A stretch of 64,000 bases of DNA, from the NCBI RefSeq assembly GCF_964355755.1, contig NC_092675.1:3136312-3200311 (forward strand). Reading direction: 5' to 3'. The DNA is from Antedon mediterranea (lineage: Eukaryota; Echinodermata; Crinoidea; Comatulida; Antedonidae). Under the pieces are notes generated by a model. It searched no databases, was not told the origin of the DNA, and was given only the letters and a program-made list of their open reading frames with translations. Shown here one piece after another: positions 1-11,300 of this stretch; positions within the stretch are counted from its first letter, which is position 1, and each line of letters starts with the position of its first letter. The translations under genes and the position numbers were made by a program.

Positions 1-61
1 TACTGACATTAAAAGCACAGATAGAATATTGAATTTCTTGCCAGATAACAATCTCTTGGCA

Positions 62-440
62 ATCACTCACTTATTCAATATGTTTAAGTAATAAAGACAT
101 TTCTGCAAAATTGCCAGATATTAATGTTTTGCCCATATTTTTTCTTGATAAAAAAAACACTTCCTTATTACAACTATTATGTAACACTTGGTGATTCAAC
201 ATGTTTTAGTTATAAAGACATTTCTGCAAAATTGGCAAATAAATGTTTTGCCCATATTTTTTTCTTGATAAAAAAAAAAAACACTTCCTTATTACAACTA
301 TTATGTAACACTTGGTGATTCAATATGTTTAAGTTATAAAGACATTTCTGCAAAATTGGCAAATAAATGTTTTGCCCATATTTTTTTCTTGATAAAAAAA
401 AACACTTCCTTATTACAACTATTATGTAACACTTAGTGAT
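62..440. repeat. Tandem repeat, ~122-bp unit, about 3 copies
   Basis: The string GACATTTCTGCAAAATTG recurs at about 96, 217 and 341, giving unit lengths of 121 and 124 bp. Each unit also carries ATGTTTTGCCCATAT, a poly-A run of variable length and TTATTACAACTATTATG. Copies differ by few substitutions, implying recent duplication. Confidence 0.9.
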
Positions 441-877
441 TATTTTTCCTTCAACATACATTATTTGCAACATGAAATGTCTTTGACTTTGTCATTTCAG
501 TGACTCAAGATGTACTAACGTAAATTCAAACATGAGTCATGTAAGGTGATTGAAATTACATAGAAACATTAAAATGTAAAAGATGCATCATAACGGTTAA
601 CAAGCATTTGTGTGTTTTTTTTTATTTTCCTAAGCTATAAAAAATGAATGACTTTGTTAATGAGATTAGGTAATACAATGGGGAGAGTAAATTTCAATCT
701 ATGAAAATACGTTTTTTTACAATTTTTTTTTTACCATATTTAATGAGGATGATCCATCCAGCAATTGCTGATCATTAGGGAACCTCAGATGTTCACAAGA
801 CAAACATATACACAAGATGCTCTACATAAAAAAAGTCTTTGAGAGTGGAGTTGTAATTTTTTCCTTAGAAAAAATCC

Positions 878-955
878 TGACATGTGACGGGACTTAAACC
901 CAGGACCCTTGGAGTTGTAGCCAAGCATCATAATCACCAAGCCACAATTCCACTC
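878..955 (-). repeat. tRNA-derived SINE fragment or tRNA pseudogene
   Basis: On the minus strand, TGGCTTGGTGATTATGATGC resembles a pol III A box with D-loop, followed after an anticodon-arm-like spacer by GGGTTTAAGTCCC, a B box inside a T-arm-like hairpin. The acceptor stem is not convincing, so a functional tRNA is unlikely. Confidence 0.5.
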
Positions 956-1620
956 ATAATAACAATATAAGGTATGCTACGACAGAAAGGGTTGTTTAGG
1001 TGAAATGAAAAATCTCCATTTTAAAATATAAGTTCAGCAACCTATACATTTAATAAGTTGTTGCTAACACTACTCCCTGAATCCTCTGCTCTGCTATTTA
1101 AAACTCACCTCAGACATGTTCCTTGGCTACCAAAATCAATGAATTAAGATTGTAAATTCATTAATAACATAGAAATGACAATTTCTCTAGCTTTCTGTTT
1201 GGAAGACATCCAAATTACCTCATTATATTACACAGTTAAAACAAAGGCCCAAATATAGAAAACAAGGAAGTACTAGGATTAAATCAATTGATCACTTTTA
1301 CTTTTTCATTTGTTGTGGTTTGTAATCTAACCTAGAACACCGTATATGGATAAACAGATAATCTCCCACGGGGTGTTTCTTAATCATGAGGACACTGATG
1401 CACGATTTATATTTAATTATTTGAATAACAATTAAAATAAATTACAAATTAATAATGATAATCAATAATTTAGAATATTCTGAAATTCAGAGAGCCTTCA
1501 GGAGCGCCCAGATTCGGTGCAGTGGCCAGAAAAACGGTGGGATATGCATTGACACACTTTACCCATTTTCAAGTTTACCAGAGGATGTACTTACGATTCA
1601 CACTTAGGCTAAAGTCACTA

Positions 1621-1709
1621 ATGCTTGGTTTCAACTAGAGACGCAACACAAGGACGTAACACAACGTAACACGCTTGCGTTGCGTTTACATCGCAATGGG
1701 AACCCAGCT
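1621..1709. mobile_element. Family-B MITE, decayed
   Basis: Starts with TGCTTGGTTTCAACTAGAG and ends with AATGGGAACCCAGCT, degraded versions of the family-B termini (compare 48159-48332). Internal GACGCAACACAAGGACGTAA and CGCTTGCGTTGCGTTTAC are characteristic. Shorter than the ~160-175 bp full form. Confidence 0.7.
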
Positions 1710-2101
1710 TTATCTTAAAAGAAAAATATCCTATCCAAGTGAATACAATAAGGGAAATATTTATTGAGTTAAGTGTGATTGATGAATACGGCCACTGACC
1801 ACTAGACTGCGATTGGGGTTTAGTGTGTGAATGAAGCTTATGCAAAATACTAATAAACTCAATTAAATATAGTATGTATGAACACACATTTGCTACTGCA
1901 CCAGTAGATTAAAAAGTTATGCAAAGTATTTGTTACCATTTCCCTATGCTTTTCCTATTCAAAGTGTTCCTGGTCTATTACAAGTCAAAGTATGATTCCA
2001 ACCTCAGTATGTCCGCAGTAAAGTAGTATCCTAAAGCCATTGTTACAACTGTATGTTTATCATACAATATTCATCCTTTTCTTCAGAAAAATTAATGCAA
2101 A

Positions 2102-2107
2102 TTTATT
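2102..2107 (-). terminator. Polyadenylation signal of MRPS11
   Basis: AATAAA on the minus strand about 113 nt after the stop codon, the first canonical signal downstream. Cleavage would fall about 15-30 nt further on (near 2075-2090). Confidence 0.6.
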
Positions 2108-2219
2108 TCAATAAACATATTGGTAAATGTTACATCATCGTCATCACTAATGTCAACAGCAGAGACTGTAACATTCCATTCTCGCAATCTGTTGTCATAG
2201 TAACACTGGCCATCACACA

Positions 2220-2327
2220 TCACAATCTCCTTGCCTTTCGTGGCCGACAGCCGCCATGCGGTACCGGCGTGTTGTCGGTGATTGAGATAATTTCCAAGCC
2301 AGCCATTTGCAGACCTTTGATGGATGC
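2220..2327 (-). CDS. MRPS11: MRPS11 exon 7 (last exon, stop codon)
   Basis: 35 codons plus [19 protein letters not shown], then [19 protein letters not shown]. This is the most diagnostic part of uS11 (TDxTPxPHxGCRPxKxRRx at the C-terminus). The acceptor is TTTGTCTAG|GC; the stop is at 2222-2220. Confidence 0.96.
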   Translation of the reverse strand, partial: ASIKGLQMAGLEIISITDNTPVPHGGCRPRKARRL

Positions 2328-5300
2328 CTAGACAAAAATAAAAAATTTTAATTGATAACAATAATATAGATTTAAAAACAAAAATAAAGTAAACACTGGT
2401 TGTAGAAAGAAGAAGAAAACTGCAAATTATCAGCAATTTTTTCGGCAACATAAGCAAATAAATATAACTACTACCGTATAAATACAATCTTGTCAAAATT
2501 AATTGATAAATTAAGACAGAGGCCACAGTAATAGGTCAAAGTTCATTGTCTGTTGGTTAGTTTGTACAAATCTTATTAATGGTTGGTATAGTCCTGAGGA
2601 ACCTGTTTTGCAAGCTCAGTATCTGGCCCAGGGGCTACTCAGAAAACTGTAATATCTCTAAAAAAAATCCATCTTAAAAAAGTCCAAAAGTTTGGTTCTC
2701 CCTTGCATGCAACGTAGGCGCATTAAAATGAGTTGATCAATAACAAACGACAGTTTGGATGGTCGCCATCGCATCATGATTGGTCAAAAAATCATTTGTG
2801 GTACATTCCTTAAGAGATTTTCAAGTACACATATTACCAGTTTGTGGTCCATGGGGCTTTTGTATTATTATTGTATTATGTAATTATGTATATTAGTTAA
2901 AGAGCTTTGTATCTGTAATGCTGTATATACATTTGAATACAAACTAAAGAATTAATGAAATGAATGAATAAATTGCGTCCAAGTGGAACCCACTCTTGAT
3001 GCTATAAAAGTATTTAAGCGAATGTTTAAATCACGCAGCCATAACATCGGCAGGGTTCGAGGCTCACTCACTCCATGGTTCTGGTGGTAGAACGAGTCTT
3101 CTCGGATAAGGACTATAAACCGTAGGTCCAGTGTACACAACTTGCTCGTGTGCACTTTAAAGAACCTAGTACATCTTTCGAGATGAGTAGGGGGTTACCC
3201 CGGTGTATTAGTACATCACAGCCACTGATCACCAACTGGGCCCTCTGGGAGATCAGTCTTTGACTGAAGAGGTTACCCAGTATAAAGATAAAACAAACAA
3301 ACAAAATCCATTCGGTTCCAGATAATAGACAATTAATAAACAACGGTAGTATTGTTTTCTTTTTATTAATAGATGCAAAAACAACAATTCCAAGAAAGGA
3401 GCAGCCTCAACATATGGAATATACAGGAACAATGATGACTGTTATGATATAATCAAAACATCAATAAAATGACTAACACACATCACATTAGTATGATAAA
3501 ACTTGTAGTGGGTGTGTATGATTCAATGCAAGTCATAGATGTACTGTATACCTAACCTGCTTAATTTTTAATGACCTTCATCATCAGCAAACCAGAGATG
3601 ATAGAGTAGATTAAACGGTCATTATTGATAAAATAATCCAATTTAGTAGTTTAGTTTAGTTTATCTACCGTATGTTATATAATAAAAATCAAACAACTTA
3701 AAAGTGCCTCAATATAAACATGTCATTTTAATAAATATTATATTTATTTATATATATTATTAACTTGCTTGATTTTGATTTTTTCTTTTACCCCGCCTAT
3801 GCAGCTCTTTGATTTAAATGTTGTATAATATTTACTTCGATATAAAAAACTTTTAGGCACTTGAGATAATATATCTCTTGGAATATGTATAAATCCAAAG
3901 GCAAATTACTGAAAAAATGACAATGCTGTGGGTATCAGTGGCTGGATCTCAATGAAGATACAAAAAAAAAGCAAAAAAAAAAGCTAAATCAAAACGATAA
4001 GTAAAACAGCCAGAAAAGTTAGCAGAGCTTTCGGGCAACACTAGCCCTTCATCAGTGCAAGTGGAATATGTATATACAGTATATAAAACATAGTTAATAT
4101 ATCAAAAAAGAGATTTTGAGATCTTAATTTTTTCTTTTTATTTTACTCCTCACCACCATCCACTTTTAAAATTAAATAAATCTACAATAGATGAATCTAA
4201 ATGTCCAGATATTTTCAAGAAAGCATATTTTTAAAAAGTAAAAAATATAAGATGGTTGTGTTTTTAAGTATATATACTGTACAAACTACTCATTTTTAGT
4301 CAGATGTCGGACAGGTACTACTACTGTAATAATAGGTAATAGTAAAAATGATCTTTTCCGTAATTCAAGATATACTGTATGATATTATAGTAGGCCTAAT
4401 ATGCGCTCACCGACATTTTAAGTTTTATCGTTGTTCAAGATAATTGAAGTGGTAATTTTCATTAATAGCCACTGAATTAACATGTTTACATTACTGATAG
4501 GATAGTACTTGTAACACTGTACAATACATTGAACAGGCCTACTTTAGTATGTGCTACCACAGTATCAGTGACAGCACTGTAAGTCGTATACCATGCCTTT
4601 GGGCCTGTTTCTCTACTGTGTGGAAATAACTGGAAAGTAATTTTCTTGGAAATAAACAGAAATTCCAAATAAGTACAGTAGTTTAAAATGGTATTTACAA
4701 AGTATTACTGGTACTGTACGATGACATTAATTAAATATTAAATATTGTTCAATCTAGTAGATCAAGAATAGCAAATCGACCAAATACTGGGGTTATTTAG
4801 ACAAATGCACAAACTAATCTTTTGTAAATAAATTTACCATATGAAAGTTTACTATAATGGTTCAGTTTTCAGGCGTCGAGTTCAACTTATTTTCTTATTA
4901 AACAGTTTTTAATCAAAACTTTGTCATTAAGATCGGAAGAAATTAATGACCTTCCTGTTTCTAAGTTGTGTTATCATATATTTAGGATTAGTTTGTTTCT
5001 GTACAGTATACTATATTTCACAAATGTGATAGCTCCCTCTATTTAGAAAGAGTTTAAAAGGTGAAAGATATGTTACAAATTCATAGTGGTATCTTAAAGG
5101 CCCTATGGATAACACTCAACAATGTCTGGTATGAGAAGGAAAACTTTCTGTTTTGAAAAGAATGTACTAAGCAAGGATAACACAAAAGGTTACAAACTTT
5201 TAAAGTAGATATGATAATCTTCATCAAAATACATAAGCATTTAAAGTACCAAATGCTATTGACAAGAAATCCCAAATATTTCCAATATTTTGACAGATAA

Positions 5301-8300
5301 AATATTTTATATACAGTACTTAAATAAAAACTAGATGTTGTATTATTTGGACAGTGGAATAGGCTTGCCTTGAGACACTACAACTACAAGTTGCATAACA
5401 GATTTTTCATTTGGAAAATAAAAGCGAAAGAAACTTACTTAAGCAAACACTTTAGGTTCTAGCCTGACAAGTGTCCTAGGTTCTAGCCTGACAAGTGTCC
5501 TAGGTTCTAGCCTGACAAGTGTCCTAGGTTCTAGCCTGACAAGTGTCCTAGGTTCTAGCCTGACAAGTGTCCTAGGTTCTAGCCTGACAAGTGTCCTAGG
5601 TTCTAGCCTGACAAGTGTCCTAGGTTCTAGCCTGACACGTGTCCTAAACACTATTGCATTCCTTGAATTTTCGCTTCTGTGAAATAGGTAGTTCGACTAG
5701 TTTCAATTTTTTGTGAAGTGAAAAAATATGGAACCAATCAAAGATCAAGAAATGAGTTGTCACACGTACACACAAGCATTAATGCCAATTGAAAAACTCA
5801 TGTTTTTCTATTAAGGCTTTTTCATGTAGTATTATGACTAACTTAAATAAAGTAACTAAAAGTCTTAATAAAAATGTTTTTCTTTGAAGTTAAAGTTATA
5901 AAATTGTTCTTATGTTATTGCAATCCATAAAAGAATATTATGTATTTTTAATGCAAAAAAAAAAAGAGAACAATATGAATACAAAGAACAATGTCACGGA
6001 AAAATAAGCTCATTCTATGGTACCAGCAAAAAAAAAAATAAAAAAAATTCTTTGTTAAGATCAGAACTTTCTCATTCTTAGAAAAGTGTAAATGAGTTGC
6101 TTATCTCAAGGGCTTAAAAGGCCAGAATGACTATCAAATGCTGACCACATATGAATGAATTTGTTAGCTAAACTGCAGTCATCTGTGTAGTGTGGTCATA
6201 GAACAGGCGTCAATAATATTTACATGAAAACCACTAAAGCTAATTCACATCAGCCGGATTTGGGTATTAAATTTAAGTGAAGTGCACACAACTAACATGT
6301 AACAAAGAACTTGGCATATAGCAACTCTAGAGTTTGTAACAGAATCAACAATAAAATCAAATAACTACTGTACTACACAAGTACTGTAGGCCTATAGTAT
6401 TAAAAATAAAATGAACCTTTTCAAAAAGAGCATTAGTTTCAAGAAGGAGGAAGTGTAGTGAGAACCAACAATACGATTGAAAATAAAATTTAATTTACTA
6501 TGGACTAGTAGAGAGTTATTTTCTTGAATTTCGTAGTCTGAAACGCGCAATATTGCTTTTGAAAAACAGGGCCAGTTAATTCTAATAAGGACCACCATCA
6601 ATTAATTCCTACTGGCCCTGCTGGCACACATTTTCAGCCCTGCAATTAATTATAGTATTAATTAAAACAAATAATATAATTTATAATCAGAGGAATAGAT
6701 ATCAAAATATTTGTATGGCAAAATACAAAATAAAAACATGCTAGACTTTTCCATATATTAACTAATCATATCATTATTTTCTGCATATTTCTGTCCTATG
6801 GTCTTTTTTATGTTTAACAATTTACAAATAATGAATTGTTTTCAAAAACCTATTTCTAAACTTGGTTGTCATTCATATTATTTTGAGATCATGTTGCAGG
6901 TAAAATATTGTTTCACATAAATTGTTAAAAAAAAGTTTTGATGATTGAGAATTTAAAAAGGAATCAATTGGGGTTTTTGTAAATCATTTTTTAGACGGTT
7001 TTTTTTTGTCAACAATTCTGTCACATTAGAAACACTCTAATCTAACTTACCGTAATCTAAAATCTAGCTCTCAATGAAAAACCAAACATTTAAGAATTAT
7101 TTTAAGGCCTGTTTCTGCTGCATAAAAATAACCGGTTAAAATCGGTGTGAATAAATTAACTCCATTTTCTTGGCAGCAGAAACAGGACAAATTTGTGGTA
7201 ACCGGTTAAAAGGCAGCGCAAAATAACCAGTTAAGAACACCCATTCAATTCGGTGTTAGAACGCCATTTAACCGGTTATCGCTGGGCAACAAATTTGCGT
7301 TATGCAGCAGAAACAGAACTTGAGTTCCTCTATAACATTTACCTGTCGACCAGGACCAATTCCTTTCACTATCACTCGCACCATTTTCACTCCCTTATCC
7401 AATGCTTTCTGTGGAATAAACAGAAGGAAAGATATTACATAATAAGGTTCATTATATAAAAAAAAACCCGACTTCCTGTTCAAAACAAATCCACCAATCA
7501 AAGTTTAGTTATCATACTGGAAATAGAATGATCCAATCACATTCTTTGATATAAATCGTTGTGTTGATTCATCCACTGGTTTGCAACACAGATGGAAGCT
7601 CTCAACATTTTTTTTTCATTTCTCTGATGAAACACTAGCGACAAAGAAATTACTGTATCTTTTTGAATAAAAGAAATTACCTTGGATTAGATATTTCCTG
7701 TAAAGGTAATTAGAGTTTGAACTTCTGCTTTGGGAATGAAAATAGTAAATAATGCTCTTTGTGTTTTTCACAGAGAAGGAAAATAATAAAGAATTGAATA
7801 TCTTTGAATGCTGTTCCTCAAGCTCTGTCTACTACACTATCTTGACAAAAAATTGTGATGTGCCTAAACATGATAGTGATATGCCCAAATATGGTGTTAA
7901 TATGATATATCATGTCTATATATGGGAACATCAAGTTTAATAGTGTAGACAGAGCTTAAGACCAAAACAAGTATGTAACGAAACGCAAGTATAGTTGACC
8001 AATCAAGTGATGGATTATTCAAACTGTCGCTTGTCATTGGTCAACAAACTTGTCAAATCTCTACAACCACAGAGTCTATCCGTTTGTTTAATTCTTTAAC
8101 AACTATGTTGAGTAATTTCTAAACTACTTTTTACACATTCAGTAAAATTTCTTGCTGTATTTTACTGCATATCTATTTTTGTCTCATTGTTCCATAACTT
8201 TTTTATTTTTAATGTTTATGGTCAATTCTAAACGGAATCTTTTTTTTTATGACCGAAATTGGTAAACAAAGCGACTTTGTGATGGTACTCTGCAATCAGT

Positions 8301-11300
8301 ACCGGACTACTGTATAAAAACAAAATTGGTCAAAGTGAATTGTAAGTGTTATGATGTGACATTCAAACGTAGTTATTGACATACTTACTGTAGCTGCGGC
8401 CATGGCCGCACTCTGTGCCGCGACACTTGTTCCTTTTTTGGCATTTTTAAATCCTTCAGTTCCCTAAAAACATTAGTAATCAACAGTAAACAAACAACTC
8501 ATATATTCACATAATATTTTCACCATTATAAAATACTTATGATTTAATATGAACTTTGGTAACCTCGGTGACCAAAGCACTGTTGTAATTTCTGATTCTA
8601 AACCAAAATATTCAGTCACGTATACCAAATCTAACCCTGACCCTGAAGTGAGCAGAGCAGAGCCAAGCCAGTGTGATTGGCAGGGAGGGAGGCAGGTGGG
8701 GAAGGTTCCGGCACTAGCCATCACCTGGGAGGGCCTAAGACATCCTATGGGATGGTATGATATGTCTAGTTCAAGTATTTGTAATTTGGAATGTGTGTTT
8801 AGTAAAAACAGGTGAGTATCTAGGCCAGTTAGACTGTTGTTTACAACTATTTATAATTTAGAAAATACTAGTTGTTTATTTCAATAATCTACATTTCCGA
8901 AGCTACTGAGTGATAGGCCTACCAATCAATTTTTATAAAACTAACTATATTTTAATGACAATAACATTTCTTAATTAAGTCTTTTAAGATTTTTATTTAA
9001 AAATTATCTCATACGACTCACAAGGATAGTAAATAATATTATGTTTTTGTGTCGCATGCAGACAGTATAATATTATTTTTTCGCGTAGATATGATCAACA
9101 AATTTTGACGCAGGTGTAGTAGCGCATAGTACAGAGTGTGATTTAAAAACTGACATATCTGATGTGATGCAACCATACATTATATCATGTGGTCCTCTGA
9201 CTGAATCAGTTTTTGAGGAGATGGGCGCCTAGTTCTCATAGTATGACCGAGTATGATTATCTAATAGTTTGTACCATACTAGAAGCGGTCTCTTATAAAA
9301 TGGTCCCTTTATAACATTTTCAAACAAATTAACTGAAACTTTACCTAGAAATAGAACTTGTGTAAATGCTAAATTCTGAAGTAATTTTAAACTACCGTAA
9401 TGGTTTCACAGACTTCCGACAAAAAAAGATATTTCAACGATGTACTTTACTACATCACTTACCTAAATACTGTACAACAAGCAGAAAATAATACCAAAAA
9501 AGATAGTAATGCAAGTTCAATCAGATATAAAAAAGGTATGCAAAGGATGTTTGAACAAGGGTGTGTTGCACTGCGGTAGAAATCACAACCGGTTGGCGGC
9601 GTGGCACGCGGGAATCACTTGGGAACAACACAGTAGATGACGTGACTGTGATTGGTCAATCTATCTTTAGTAAATTGATTGTTCGTGGGATGAAATAACA
9701 ACTCGTCGAGTTTCTTGAAACCCGTCCAATTTTTGAATTTTTTTCTTCCCTCTGTTATTAGCATACTAGCACACACTATGATAACTACACAATGTTGTAA
9801 TAATCAATGACATTTAAATGTGATTTCGTAAAGGTAAGTAGGTCTACTTAAAGAAGGTGAGAAAACTATAGGGGTTAAAGAAACTGTCAACACAGCCTAC
9901 AGATATTTAAAGGGTAAGAAAGTATTGTGAATATTTATTGGTCAAAATAAGGGGTACAAGACCAAATCCGTAATTAGGAAGTATTATTTGGTTTACAGAA
10001 ATTGTTTTTGTGGAAATAATTGAAATGGTTGTTATGTTCAAATACTTCAATTTTATAAAGTACCCTGCTTTGGGACACCCCTATTTACATGAAAAAATAA
10101 TAAGGGGACACTTTTTTACTCCCAAAGGTATATCCTTATAAGGGTTCTATATAAAAATATAAAGCTAAAGCTATGTCTACTTTATCAAACCTTATGTGAC
10201 AAAAAATGTGATGTGCCCATATATAGACATGATTTTTGCCATATCACTACATATTTGAGTATATCACTACCATATTTTGGTATATCACCACCATATTTGG
10301 GCGCATTCACACTTTTTTTTGTCAAACTAGTTTGATAGTGTAGACCAGAGCTTTAAAAGCAATATGCAATTCCATTTATTTTAATAATATTTTTATGTGT
10401 GGTGGTCCATCTTGTATTGATCATTAGAACAATACAGTTTGGCAAGACGATAAAAAAAAAATTACAGTCAGAACAATTAAATATTCAATTAAATATTGAA
10501 TTTAAAAAATGTATATGAAATTTATTACTAAATAATATTTATAAATAATCAAAACCTTAATGATAGCATGGAATATGGAAGAGTGACATTACAAGAAGTT
10601 GGAAGGTCAAGATACTAAATAAGGGGAAAGGGGACAATACTTCCCAATAAGGCTGACTCTCTAGTGGTAATATGTCAATGCATGACTTCTATTTTGGTAC
10701 CAACATTTTTATAGTGACTCACAGAAATAGTTTACGTAGGTACAAAAAATACAGAACTAAAATGAGTCACAATTTGGTCCTTGAGATGGATAGAATAAAA
10801 GCTAGTGTTTTATACTTACACATGATGCCTTCGATACAATATTACTTGTAACTAAAAGATAAAAGCAAAACATACAAATAATTTAAACATTTATATTTCC
10901 TTTTAATTTTATTTAATTGTAAATCTGACATGAAATAATCATTAATGATAAAAATGATAGATATATTGCAAGAACTGAAATTTGTAGATCAGCATAACAT
11001 AGTGTTATTAATCTATTATTAACACTTTATTATATCATAAATCATAATATATGATAATCCATTTCAAACTTGAAACATGGAGGTAACACAACAGTAATTC
11101 AAAATACTATAAAAGGCAACAAAATCAAGTACTGTACAGTATTACACACATGCCAAGTGCTAGTCCCATGATTTTAAAGCATTGTATGGTAAATGGTATT
11201 TAATACCATCAACAATGTCACATGGTGTACAGTTAAACATAATATTTATAGTGAAATATAAAATGCTGCATTTATAGGACCCTGGTCGATCATTTATCAT

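Larger units (their letters stand above)
1..2079. other. Region downstream of MRPS11
   Basis: No gene recognised. Contents: a tandem repeat (62-440), a tRNA-like SINE fragment (878-955), AT-rich unique-looking sequence, and a decayed family-B element (1621-1709). Confidence 0.6.
2328..7342 (-). other. MRPS11 intron 6
   Basis: About 5.0 kb. Contains a retrotransposon-like tail and SINE (2835-3300), a 24-bp minisatellite (5453-5646) and a family-A element next to the donor (7106-7317). The rest is AT-rich with many TACTGTA strings; no other exon seen. Confidence 0.85.
7409..8388 (-). other. MRPS11 intron 5
   Basis: About 0.98 kb with a family-C element (7821-7956) and the decayed core of a family-B element (about 7965-8055). 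Confidence 0.85.

Noticed and set aside
878-955. Functional tRNA gene
   Set aside because: A- and B-box-like sequences are present but no clean acceptor stem or T-stem closure; better explained as a SINE or pseudogene.
2053-2526. Long open frames overlapping MRPS11 exon 7 in other frames
   Set aside because: Shadows of the real exon; the correct frame gives the uS11 C-terminus.
5439-5651. Open frame of RLEPRTLV octapeptide repeats
   Set aside because: It is just the 24-bp minisatellite read in frame; unit length divisible by three keeps it open.
8549-8815. 88-codon plus-strand frame with a GC-richer composition
   Set aside because: Lies in MRPS11 intron 4 on the opposite strand, without splice partners or family match; probably an unclassified repeat.
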